Below are positions 56,327 to 64,000 of a stretch of DNA of 64,000 nucleotides, one piece after another. The translations under genes and the position numbers were made by a program. The notes beneath the pieces were generated by a model that worked only from the letters and a program-made list of their open reading frames with translations, searched no databases and was not told where the DNA came from. How positions within the stretch are numbered: the stretch's first letter is position 1; each line of letters begins with the position of its first letter. Source of the stretch: CAJCIS01 sp965276755 (GTDB lineage Bacteria; Pseudomonadota; Alphaproteobacteria; Acetobacterales; Acetobacteraceae); assembly GCA_965276755.1 (NCBI GenBank), contig OZ255625.1, forward strand, positions 2,418,001 through 2,482,000, given 5' to 3'.

Positions 56327-58926
56327 TGCGCATTCACCACGAAGTTCACCACGCGATTCTTGACGTAGATACGCTTGACCACCTTGGCACGGTCGAGCAG
56401 CCGCGCAATGGCTGGCTCAGCCGCAGCGGCAGCAAGCACACGATCCTCAGCGGCATCTGGCTCCACCTCTATTGTCGCGCGCAACTTGCCCATCACCTGG
56501 ACAGCAATCGTTACGGATTGTGTGGCTACCAAGGCAGGATTAGCGTCAGGCCACTGCCCTGCGGCAAGAAGCGCTGTGCTACCGGTCAGTAAATGGTGCA
56601 GTTCCTCAGCCAGATGCGGCATCATGGGTGCGATCAGCCGCGCAATCATGAGCATGGCTTCGTGGCGGGCATAGGCCATCCCCGCCGCGCCGTTTGTCCT
56701 GTCAGCCTCCCCGACCGCGCCGGCCAATTCATAAATCCGTGCTACGGCGACGTTGAAGGCCAGGCCTTCCATGGCCGCAGTGACCGCGGCAATCGTGCGA
56801 TGCGTCGCGCGTCGCAAGCTCGTTGCCTCCTGCGACAGTGTTTGCGGCTGCTCCCACGAGCCGCCGGCGGAGGCAAACGCATAGCGATAAAGCCGTTGGA
56901 CAAAGCGGAAGCTGCCAACCACACCGGCCTCCGTCCATTCCATGTCCCGCTCCGGCGGATTGTCGCTGAGGATGAACCAGCGCGCCGTGTCGGCGCCATA
57001 TCGGTCAATGATGCTGCCAGGATCTACGGTATTCCGTTTTGACTTCGACATGGCCTCGATGCGGCCAACACGCACCTTCTCGCCCGTCTGGCGATGCCGT
57101 GCCCCCCCATCGGCCAAGCGCTCTATTTCTTCCGGATACAGCCAGCGATCATCGGCGCCCCGGTAACTCTCATGCGTCACCATCCCCTGCGTAAACAGGC
57201 CGGCAAACGGTTCATCCAGCCCCATATAGCCGGTCAGATGCATCGCGCGCGAAAAGAAGCGCGAATAGAGCAGATGCAGGATCGCGTGCTCAATGCCGCC
57301 GATATATTGATCGACCGGCAGCCAGCCATCGACGGCAGGGCGGCAGACAGGCCGCGTCGCGTGCGGGCTGCAAAATCGCGCATAGTACCACGAACTGTCC
57401 ACGAACGTATCGAACGTGTCGGTCTCGCGCAGCGCAGCATTACCGCATTGCGGGCATACCGTATGTTTCCAGTGAGGGTCATGATCGAGCGGATTGCCTG
57501 GCCGATCGAAGCTGACGGCCTCGGGCAATTTGATCGGCAGGGACTCCTCGGGTGCAGGCACCACACCGCATCTCGCGCAGTGGATCATGGGAATGGGACA
57601 TCCCCAGTAGCGCTGCCGGCTGACACCCCAGTCGCGCAGGCGCCAATTCACCACGCGATGCCCCGCACCCATTTGCTCAAGCGCCGCGATAGCAGTCGAT
57701 TTGGCAGCGTCGCTGGTTAGTCCAGAGAGAAAGCCCGAATTGGCGACCAGGCCGGATCCGTCATAGGCGCGGTCTTGCACGGTAAATCGCGCCACGTCCT
57801 CGCCTTCGGGCACAACCACGGGCGGAATCGGCAACCCGTAGGCACGCGCAAATTCGAAGTCGCGCTGGTCGTGAGCCGGACAGCCGAAAATGGCGCCCGT
57901 GCCGTATTCCATCAAAACGAAATTGGCAATCCATACCGGGAACTGCGCGCCCTCGATAAAGGGATGGGACACGCGCAAGCCGGTATCGAAGCCGCGCTTC
58001 TCGGCTGTTTCTATGGCCGCCTCGCTCGTGCCCATCCGCCGGCAGTCGGCAATGAAACTGGCCGCCGCCTCATCGCCTCGCGCCACTGCCGCGGCAAGCG
58101 GGTGTTCAGGTGCAATAGCCACAAAGGACATGCCGAACAGCGTATCCGGGCGCGTGGTAAAGACCTCCACATCCGCAATACCAGCCAGCGGCTGCGACAA
58201 GGCAAAGCGCACGCGCGCGCCCTCGCTGCGGCCGATCCATTTGGCCTGCATGGTGCGCACCCGCTCCGGCCAACGATCAAGCGAGCCCAGCGCCTCCAGT
58301 AGCGCTGGCGCGAACTTGGTTATCGCAAAGAACCATTGCGACAGCAGCCGTTTTTCGACCGGCGCCCCCGATCGCCAGCCGCGGCCATCGATCACCTGCT
58401 CATTGGCCAGCACCGTGCCGTCGACAGGATCCCAGTTCACCCAGCTTTCGCGGCGTTCGACCAGACCGGCGCGGTAGAAATCCAGGAACAGGCGCTGCTG
58501 CTGGCCGTAATAGGAAGGCTCGCACGTCGCGAATTCCCGTCGCCAGTCGATCGACAGCCCCATGCGCTGCAATTCAGCGCGCATGTTGGCAATGTTGTCG
58601 CGAGTCCAGGTGCCCGGATGGATGCCACGCTCGCGCGCGGCATTTTCCGCGGGCAGGCCGAACGCGTCCCACCCCATTGGGTGCAGAACCTGGTAGCCCC
58701 GCGCCCGCTTGTAGCGTGCAACGACGTCGCCCAAGGCGTAATTGCGCACATGGCCCATGTGGATCTTGCCGCTGGGATAGGGAAACATCTCCAGCACGTA
58801 ATATTTCGGCCGATCCGCGTCGGGCACATCCGGCACCTCGAAGCATTTCGCGCGCGCCCACGCCGCCTGCCACTTTGGCTCGGCCGCGGCGAAGTCGTAG
58901 GTGGGCGCGGGTGCGGCGTCGTTCAT
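56323..58926 (-). CDS. leuS: Leucyl-tRNA synthetase
   Basis: LeuRS charges tRNA-Leu and edits misacylated products. The 867-residue class I enzyme has the HIGH-type motif KIHMGHVRNYALGDVVARYK near residue 55, the editing (CP1) domain with FTTRPDTLFGMSFVAIAPEH and GTGAIFGCPAHDQRDFEFAR, zinc-type cysteine pairs (IHCARCG; VCPQCGNAA) and the KMSKS-type loop EAMSKSKRNTVDP. The length is normal. It heads the leuS-lptE-holA operon; repeat A lies upstream of its start. Confidence 0.98.
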   Translation of the reverse strand: MNDAAPAPTYDFAAAEPKWQAAWARAKCFEVPDVPDADRPKYYVLEMFPYPSGKIHMGHVRNYALGDVVARYKRARGYQVLHPMGWDAFGLPAENAARERGIHPGTWTRDNIANMRAELQRMGLSIDWRREFATCEPSYYGQQQRLFLDFYRAGLVERRESWVNWDPVDGTVLANEQVIDGRGWRSGAPVEKRLLSQWFFAITKFAPALLEALGSLDRWPERVRTMQAKWIGRSEGARVRFALSQPLAGIADVEVFTTRPDTLFGMSFVAIAPEHPLAAAVARGDEAAASFIADCRRMGTSEAAIETAEKRGFDTGLRVSHPFIEGAQFPVWIANFVLMEYGTGAIFGCPAHDQRDFEFARAYGLPIPPVVVPEGEDVARFTVQDRAYDGSGLVANSGFLSGLTSDAAKSTAIAALEQMGAGHRVVNWRLRDWGVSRQRYWGCPIPMIHCARCGVVPAPEESLPIKLPEAVSFDRPGNPLDHDPHWKHTVCPQCGNAALRETDTFDTFVDSSWYYARFCSPHATRPVCRPAVDGWLPVDQYIGGIEHAILHLLYSRFFSRAMHLTGYMGLDEPFAGLFTQGMVTHESYRGADDRWLYPEEIERLADGGARHRQTGEKVRVGRIEAMSKSKRNTVDPGSIIDRYGADTARWFILSDNPPERDMEWTEAGVVGSFRFVQRLYRYAFASAGGSWEQPQTLSQEATSLRRATHRTIAAVTAAMEGLAFNVAVARIYELAGAVGEADRTNGAAGMAYARHEAMLMIARLIAPMMPHLAEELHHLLTGSTALLAAGQWPDANPALVATQSVTIAVQVMGKLRATIEVEPDAAEDRVLAAAAAEPAIARLLDRAKVVKRIYVKNRVVNFVVNAQ

Positions 58927-58971
58927 CGCGGCATTCTATCCCGTGCCAAGGCAAGCCGCGCAAGGGAAGGG

Positions 58972-59083
58972 AAGGCTGGGGGAGATGTGCCATCCCCCCC
59001 AGACCCCCCGTCGATTGTTGGACTTCGTCTTAAATAATGACGGGGGGTCTGAGGGGGATGGCACATCTCCCCCAGCCTTTTTT
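58972..59083. repeat. Repeat A, two inverted halves
   Basis: A canonical copy: AAGGCTGGGGGAGATGTGCC plus ATCCCCCCCAGACCCCCCGTC on the left and GACGGGGGGTCTGAGGGGGA plus TGGCACATCTCCCCCAGCC on the right, then T's. The halves are about 35 bp apart and could form a long cruciform or RNA hairpin. Confidence 0.92.
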
Positions 59084-59096
59084 GGCCCCCTCGCCA

Positions 59097-61013
59097 CTAG
59101 CTAGAATGAAAATGCGCGTAAACCTTGGCCGCAATCGCCTTGGATACGCCCGGAGCCGCCTGCAAATCCTCCAGCCCCGCCTGCTTGACCCCCCGGGCCG
59201 AGCCGAAATGGTGCAGCAGCGCCTTCTTGCGCGCCGCCCCGATGCCGTCGATCTCGTCCAGCTCACTCTGCACCAGGGCCTTGGACCGCCCGGCCCGATG
59301 GGTCGAAATGGCAAATCGATGCGCCTCATCACGCAACCGCTGCAGATAGTAGAGCACCGGATCACGCGGCGGCAGTTGAAACGGCGCCCGCCCGTCGGTG
59401 TGAAACCACTCCCGCCCGGCGTCGCGGTCCGGCCCCTTGGCAATGGCCACCAGCTTGACGCCGGTCACGCCCAGATCGTCCAGCACCCCGCGCACGGCCG
59501 AGTACTGGCCGGCACCGCCATCGATCAGCACCATGTCCGGCAGCCCGGCATCCCCGCCCTCCTCTGCCTCGCGCAGCGCGCGGCCGAAGCGGCGCTGCAG
59601 CACCTCGCGCATCATGGCAAAGTCATCGCCCGGCGCGATCGGCCCGCGTATGCCGTATTTGCGATACGCGTTCTTCATGAACCCGTCGGGCCCACCAACC
59701 ACCATCACCCCATAGGCATTCGCTCCCATGATGTGGCTGTTGTCGTAGGTTTCGATCCGCCCGGGGGCGGCGGCCAGGTCGAACACCGAGGCCACGCCCT
59801 CCAGCAGCTTCATCGTGCCCGTGCTCTCCGCCAGGCGGCGCTCCAACGCTTCGCGCGCATTGGTCTCGGCGTGCTGGACCACGCGGCATTTCTCGCCCCG
59901 CAGCGGCACGGCCAGGCTCACGCGACGCTCGGCCTTCAGGCTCAGCGCATCCTCGATCAAGGCGGCCTCGGACAGTTCGTGATTGGTCAGGATCAGCGGC
60001 GGCGGCGGCTTATCGTCGTAGAACTGGGCGATAAAGGCGCTCAGCACCTCGGCCGCCTCATCGCCCTTGGCGTGGGTGGGGAAATGCGCGCGATTGCCGT
60101 TATTGCGGCCCCCGCGCACGAAAAAAACCTGAACGCAGCTTTGCGACGCATTCTGCCAGACCGCAATGATGTCGGCGTCATCCAGGCTGGCGGGATTGAT
60201 GACGCTGCTGCCTTGCACATGCGTCAGCGCGCGGATGCGGTCACGCAGGGCGGCGGCACGCTCATACTCGGTGTTCTCGGCCGCCTCGGCCATCTCGGCC
60301 GAAAGGTCGCGCTGCACGTGCGCGGCCTTGCCGGACAGAAAAGCGCGTGCCTGTGCCACCAGGCGCGCGTAATCGCCACCCTCGATCTTGCCCACGCAGG
60401 GTGCCGAGCAGCGCTTGATCTGGTGCAGCAGGCAGGGGCGAGATCGATTGGCAAACACCGTATCGGCGCAGGAGCGCAGCAGGAACACGCGCTCCATGGC
60501 GGTAACCGTCTGATTGACCGCCCAGGCGCTGGCAAACGGGCCCCAATAGGTGCCCGGACGCGATTGGGAGCCGCGATGCTTGGTGATCTGCGGAAATGGA
60601 TGGTCGTCGGCCAGCATCAGCCAAGGGTAGGATTTGTCGTCGCGCAGAACGATATTGAAGCGCGGGCGCAGGCGCTTGATCAGATTGGCTTCAAGCAGCA
60701 GCGCCTCGGCCTCGGTGTGGGTGGTGACCACCTCCATCGAGACGGTATCGAGCACCATCCGGCGCAAGCGGTCAGGCAGGCGGCCAAGCTGGGTGTAGCT
60801 GGCAACACGCTTCTTGAGGCTGCGCGCCTTGCCGACGTAGAGCGCCTCGCCTTTGGCATCGAGCATGCGATAGACGCCCGGCGCCTGAGGCATTGTCAGC
60901 AGCGCGGTTTCGATCACGCTGACGCCGCGCGCCTGCACTGGCGCCTGTTCGTCAAGCTCGGTCGCAGCGTCGCCGTCGGCGGCTTGTAGTAGCGGCTGTT
61001 CCATTGCCACCAT
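59097..61013 (-). CDS. uvrC: Excinuclease ABC subunit C
   Basis: UvrC makes both incisions in nucleotide excision repair. The 638-residue protein has the GIY-YIG domain near residues 40-110 (PQAPGVYRMLDAKGEALYVG), the UvrB-binding-type region (YERAAALRDRIRALTHVQGS), the RNase H-like C-terminal nuclease (ETYDNSHIMGANAYGVMVVG; LPDMVLIDGGAGQYSAVRGV) and a helix-hairpin-helix end (IDGIGAARKKALLHHFGSAR). The start at 61013 or 61004 is uncertain; an upstream extension to 61046 lacks a ribosome binding site. Standalone; no LexA box was recognised upstream. Confidence 0.97.
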   Translation of the reverse strand: MVAMEQPLLQAADGDAATELDEQAPVQARGVSVIETALLTMPQAPGVYRMLDAKGEALYVGKARSLKKRVASYTQLGRLPDRLRRMVLDTVSMEVVTTHTEAEALLLEANLIKRLRPRFNIVLRDDKSYPWLMLADDHPFPQITKHRGSQSRPGTYWGPFASAWAVNQTVTAMERVFLLRSCADTVFANRSRPCLLHQIKRCSAPCVGKIEGGDYARLVAQARAFLSGKAAHVQRDLSAEMAEAAENTEYERAAALRDRIRALTHVQGSSVINPASLDDADIIAVWQNASQSCVQVFFVRGGRNNGNRAHFPTHAKGDEAAEVLSAFIAQFYDDKPPPPLILTNHELSEAALIEDALSLKAERRVSLAVPLRGEKCRVVQHAETNAREALERRLAESTGTMKLLEGVASVFDLAAAPGRIETYDNSHIMGANAYGVMVVGGPDGFMKNAYRKYGIRGPIAPGDDFAMMREVLQRRFGRALREAEEGGDAGLPDMVLIDGGAGQYSAVRGVLDDLGVTGVKLVAIAKGPDRDAGREWFHTDGRAPFQLPPRDPVLYYLQRLRDEAHRFAISTHRAGRSKALVQSELDEIDGIGAARKKALLHHFGSARGVKQAGLEDLQAAPGVSKAIAAKVYAHFHSS

Positions 61014-61379
61014 GGTGGGACGGCGTCTGCACAGTCTCAAGCGCAAGCACGGCCGGCGCGTCGCGTGTCCTTGGGGATAACTCTGTGGGAAGCTCGGCGG
61101 TCACAGCGGCGGCTTCTCTGCATTTTCAATAACTTATGACATTTGTGTGATAGGCACTCCGCGCCTAGACCATTGATTTCGCTCTGAGTTTTGCCCTTTC
61201 GGCTGTATCGCTACCGTGACGAGGCATCGCAAACTGGCCGTGCTCCCGGGCGAGGACGCCCTGGGGAGAAACAGCCATCGTCCCCTGAGCAGAAGATGAA
61301 TTTAGCAGTTGCATGCGCCCGTGTGCTCCCAAGAAGCACGTTGGAGGCGAAAACGATCCCCGGTCCTGCACGCAGGGCG
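61014..61379. other. Gene-free stretch upstream of uvrC
   Basis: Only short random frames are present. An A/T-richer patch at about 61115-61150 may contain the uvrC promoter. No repeat, hairpin terminator or RNA gene was seen. Confidence 0.5.
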
Positions 61380-61832
61380 TTATCCCGCCAGGTTGATAAC
61401 CTGGCCCGTCATTGAACGCCAGCGCCATAACGCAAGTATAGTGGCCGCAACGCCAGACTGGCTTGATCCTGCGGTCGCCGCCGCATCGATGATCACGGCA
61501 TTGACCCTGACCTGCTTAGGCGCCCAGGCCAAAGCCGCATAACGCGTAAAAGCTGCCATCTCGGCCGCGTAGCGGTTCGCTTCCCACTCCGCCGGCGCAG
61601 ATTTCTGCCAGATCGAAACGACCAGACGATCCCCGCCAACAGGCGAGGCAGCGTTCGCAAAGGCCGTGGCGGCCGCAATGGCCAGGCCTGCCGCCGCTTC
61701 CAGATTTATCAGCAGGCGAGGCGAAGGGTCACCGCCATCGCTGACGACCGGCCAGCAAGCCTGGCGCAACTCGGCGGGCAGGTTGGCGAGAACGCCCAGG
61801 GGTTCGCCGACGATACGCACACTGCCGTTCAT
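61380..61832 (-). CDS. Divergent short-chain dehydrogenase-like protein
   Basis: The 150-residue product from the ATG at 61832 looks like the C-terminal half of an SDR: GDRLVVSIWQKSAPAEWEAN, RYAAEMAAFTRYAALAWAPK, QVRVNAVIIDAAATAGS and a WRSMTGQVINLAG end. The N-terminal nucleotide-binding Gly motif is not evident, and the Tyr-x3-Lys pair is replaced by RYAAEM, so it is probably a non-catalytic or degenerate homologue. It is divergent from the PNGase A-like gene, with starts about 147 bp apart. Confidence 0.65.
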   Translation of the reverse strand: MNGSVRIVGEPLGVLANLPAELRQACWPVVSDGGDPSPRLLINLEAAAGLAIAAATAFANAASPVGGDRLVVSIWQKSAPAEWEANRYAAEMAAFTRYAALAWAPKQVRVNAVIIDAAATAGSSQSGVAATILALWRWRSMTGQVINLAG

Positions 61833-61978
61833 GGCCTGCCCATAGCGCAGACGCGGGCAGAAAAATATGGTCGTGTCCGGGGGAGTTTGGTCCTGTTTTT
61901 CCGGGCATCGGCGATTCGCGTTGCACGGCACGTGGCGCTGGTTAAATTGCCGCCTTGTGTTGACCAAAGGATCTGACA

Positions 61979-63637
61979 ATGCGAGCCCAGGCCTTTCTTG
62001 CCGGCGCCTTCTTTCTCGCCGTCGCCGCGCCGGTTTCGGTCCAAGCCGCACTCACCCCAGGCTCGGGCAATGTCGCGGTCATCGAGCCACGGGTGGTCGT
62101 TCCCAGGGAAATGCCTTGCACCGTTCCGCTGGTCCATGATGCGATCTTCGGCGCGGCTAACGCCACGTACAGCTACACGCCTCCAGCCGCGTGTCCCGGT
62201 CCCTGGGCGCGCGTGGTTCTGGCCGTCGACGTCAGGGTGCAGAAGGGTATTCAGTATGACCGCACCGGCACGCTATGGATGGCTGGCGTGCCGCTCTGGT
62301 TCGGCACGACGGCGGAGCCCACGCCGGACCTCGAACCCTCCTGGCATTTCGAACGGGACGTGACGGAATACTCGGCTCTGTTCAAGACGCCTCAAACGGG
62401 TTTCGAGCTGATCGCCAACTACACCAATTCCGTCGATACGAGCCTGATTAAATCCAATGCTGCCTTGCGGTTCTATCCGCCCACGCCTTCCTTCCCGGCA
62501 CCGCAAACGCCCGATCTGGTCCTGCCGCTTTCGGCGCCGGGTGGCGGCACGGTCGGGCTTTCAAGCCCGAGCGATACGCTGAGCACGACCGTGACGTTGC
62601 CCACCAACATCAAGAGCGCCAATCTTGAGGTCTATACGCAAGGCCAGGGCGGCGACGAGTTCTGGTACACCTGCGTTCCAAACAGCTACACCATCGTGTT
62701 GGAGAGCTGCGGCGGCGGCGCTTTTCGCGAGGGCGAAATTACGGTGGACGGCACGCCCGCGGGCGTGGCACCCGTCTATCCCTGGATTTTCACCGGCGGC
62801 ATAGACCCCTATCTCTGGGCGCCGATCCCCGGCGTGCAGACGCTCAGCTTCACGCCATTTACAGTGGCGCTGAGCCCCTTCGCCGGCCCGCTCAGCAATG
62901 GCGCGCCCCATACCATTGCGCTGTCGGTTTATGGCGACAATAACTCCTTCTCCGCTGCAGGCGCATTGCTCATCACGCTTGATCCAACGACGCCCGCAAT
63001 TACCGGCTCCGTCCGCGTCAATACCCTCGCGGCCGTGCCGAGCCTGGTGACGACGCCCAAGATCACCACGGGCCAGACCGCCACGACCGGCACAATCAAT
63101 ACCGCCGCAAAGCACAATTTTACCATCGTCGGCGAGGTGATGAATGCCGCCGGCCGGGTGACCGACACGGTGAAGCAGAGCACGGTTTTCGCGAACGATC
63201 AGTATTTCTATGTCTCCACCTCAAAGTTTTTTCAGAACATCGTCCAAAATACGAAGATTTCCGTGGAGGAAACCAACGTCGCTGCAGGCGGCGACAGCAG
63301 TGACGTGCTGCAGACATACCTCTATCCGCTCACGGTCAGGATCAAGCAGAACTTCAACAGCAAGGGTGCGGGGTCGCAGCTTGCAACGATTACGCAGGAG
63401 CGCCAAACGGACCGCACTGTCCTACAGAACGGCCAGCCGCAGGATCAGAGTAATTCGATCGACACGATCGTCACGATGGACACGCTTGAATTCGGGCCGG
63501 GCTTCACCGTCACAGGTCACAAGAACCAGGCTGAAACGGCGGGCCTGCTGAAGACTGGAACGTCGCACTGCTTTGAACGCACGCTGCAAGCCAAGAATAA
63601 TGTGCTGATTTCGGTGATGACGGGGTGTTCTAAGTAA
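61979..63637 (+). CDS. PNGase A-like secreted glycoamidase domain protein
   Basis: The 552-residue protein has a signal peptide (MRAQAFLAGAFFLAVAAPVS) and then a segment matching the peptide-N4-(N-acetyl-beta-glucosaminyl)asparagine amidase A N-terminal domain: VPLVHDAIFGAANATYSYTP, CPGPWARVVLAVDVRVQKGI, QYDRTGTLWMAGVPLWFGTT, AEPTPDLEPSWHFERDVTEY and SALFKTPQTGFELIANYTN. PNGase A removes N-glycans from glycopeptides and is best known in plants and fungi. The C-terminal half is beta-rich, and two cysteines at the end (HCFE; GCSK) could form a disulfide. It stands alone, so a role on host or environmental glycoproteins is only an inference. Confidence 0.85.
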   Translation: MRAQAFLAGAFFLAVAAPVSVQAALTPGSGNVAVIEPRVVVPREMPCTVPLVHDAIFGAANATYSYTPPAACPGPWARVVLAVDVRVQKGIQYDRTGTLWMAGVPLWFGTTAEPTPDLEPSWHFERDVTEYSALFKTPQTGFELIANYTNSVDTSLIKSNAALRFYPPTPSFPAPQTPDLVLPLSAPGGGTVGLSSPSDTLSTTVTLPTNIKSANLEVYTQGQGGDEFWYTCVPNSYTIVLESCGGGAFREGEITVDGTPAGVAPVYPWIFTGGIDPYLWAPIPGVQTLSFTPFTVALSPFAGPLSNGAPHTIALSVYGDNNSFSAAGALLITLDPTTPAITGSVRVNTLAAVPSLVTTPKITTGQTATTGTINTAAKHNFTIVGEVMNAAGRVTDTVKQSTVFANDQYFYVSTSKFFQNIVQNTKISVEETNVAAGGDSSDVLQTYLYPLTVRIKQNFNSKGAGSQLATITQERQTDRTVLQNGQPQDQSNSIDTIVTMDTLEFGPGFTVTGHKNQAETAGLLKTGTSHCFERTLQAKNNVLISVMTGCSK

Positions 63638-63646
63638 CAAAGAGAG

Positions 63647-63674
63647 CTGGCGGAGATGTGCCATCCCCCCCAGC
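63647..63674. repeat. Repeat A half copy
   Basis: GCTGGCGGAGATGTGCCATC plus CCCCCCAG, a left-type half lying just after the PNGase A-like gene and before the convergent thiolase. Confidence 0.8.
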
Positions 63675-63696
63675 TTCTGCTCCGCTTCGCCCTGGC

Positions 63697-64000
63697 CTAA
63701 CGCTCGAGGCACATGGCAACGCCCATGCCACCACCCACGCACAACGTCGCCAACCCCTTCTTCGCGTCGCGCTTGCCCATTTCGTGCAGCAGCGTCACCA
63801 GCACCCGCGCGCCGGACGCGCCGATCGGGTGGCCGATCGCGATCGCGCCGCCATTGACGTTCACGCGCGACGGATCGAACCCAAGATCCTTGACCACGGC
63901 ACAGGATTGTGCGGCGAACGCCTCGTTGCTCTCGATCAGATCGAGATCGCCCACAGACCAGCCCGCACGTTCGAGCGCACGTCGCGTGCTCGGGATCGGC
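63697..64000 (-). CDS. Acetyl-CoA acetyltransferase C-terminal part (5' end outside window)
   Basis: The minus strand is open from the window edge to a stop at 63697, giving the last 100 residues of a thiolase. Active-site motifs are VESNEAF-like LIESNEAFAAQSC, the His in NVNGGAIAIGHPIGASGAR and the Cys in ATLCVGGGMGVAMCLER. Biosynthetic thiolases condense two acetyl-CoA molecules for polyhydroxybutyrate or related pathways; degradative forms are also possible. The upstream residues ALERAGWSVGDLD fit the same family, so the GTG inside is not the start. Confidence 0.95.
   Translation of the reverse strand, partial: PIPSTRRALERAGWSVGDLDLIESNEAFAAQSCAVVKDLGFDPSRVNVNGGAIAIGHPIGASGARVLVTLLHEMGKRDAKKGLATLCVGGGMGVAMCLER

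Noticed and set aside
59037..60989. 650-codon open frame antisense to uvrC
   Set aside because: UvrC motifs are unambiguous on the minus strand; the antisense product has random composition.
1..64000. CRISPR array
   Set aside because: Repeats here are palindromic, scattered at gene ends and not regularly spaced; no direct-repeat/spacer pattern and no cas genes were seen.

Overview
The window looks like a chromosomal segment of a high-GC alphaproteobacterium, most likely in the Acetobacteraceae/Rhodospirillales. The evidence is inference from gene content: the (2Fe-2S) ferredoxin-mnmE-mnmG-rsmG-parA-parB block facing leuS-lptE-holA, an ihfA-merR pair followed by a pentapeptide-repeat gene, a CobW-WD40 pair, and a PmtA-like methyltransferase. 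The two palindromic parS sites at 52439-52491, next to parAB, suggest the window is origin-proximal; no oriC was recognised.

Layout. 1-6.5 kb: a truncated ModA-like gene, two different IS481-like elements (one with a frameshifted transposase), a small lipoprotein, a RidA protein and a CHAP-domain secreted protein. 6.5-14.2 kb: bioB-bioA directly behind the second IS, an AbiEii-type nucleotidyltransferase pair, an alpha/beta-hydrolase cluster with a nonsense-mutated NIPSNAP gene, a class II aldolase and a frameshifted TetR regulator. 14.4-21.8 kb: an 1178-residue three-domain glycosyltransferase, phnM plus a 2H-phosphoesterase (DUF1045), carD and a transglutaminase. 21.8-25.5 kb: a decayed, lower-GC island with a broken AAA ATPase and an HNH nuclease gene that is frameshifted and split by an IS256 element with an intact 8-bp target duplication. 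25.6-36 kb: three tRNA genes (Asn, Leu, Pro), a PEP-CTERM protein, an AlkB-like dioxygenase, a MaoC-SDR-aldehyde dehydrogenase operon, a compact three-gene secreted cassette resembling BPSL0067 amidase plus STY0301-type partner, and ihfA/merR. 36-49 kb: pmtA-like, cold shock, gpt with a nonsense-mutated flavin oxidoreductase, csaA, GST, two glycosyltransferases, cobW-WD40, a TSUP permease, qor and ogt. 49-61 kb: the conserved tRNA modification, chromosome segregation and replication block, and uvrC. 61-64 kb: a divergent SDR, a PNGase A-like secreted protein and the C-terminus of a thiolase.

Three families of intergenic repeats dominate the non-coding DNA. Repeat A is G/C-run rich, usually two inverted halves of about 40 bp. 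Repeat B is an A/T-rich palindromic element of about 90-115 bp. Repeat C is a long nested hairpin. They sit at gene ends, both IS481-like elements lie in copies or half-copies of repeat A, and several genes read into a repeat so that the repeat supplies their last codons and stop. At least six genes carry a frameshift, nonsense codon or insertion, which suggests ongoing gene loss, although single-base indels could also be assembly errors. Coordinates, motifs and reading frames come from direct reading; family names come from recognised motifs without a database search.
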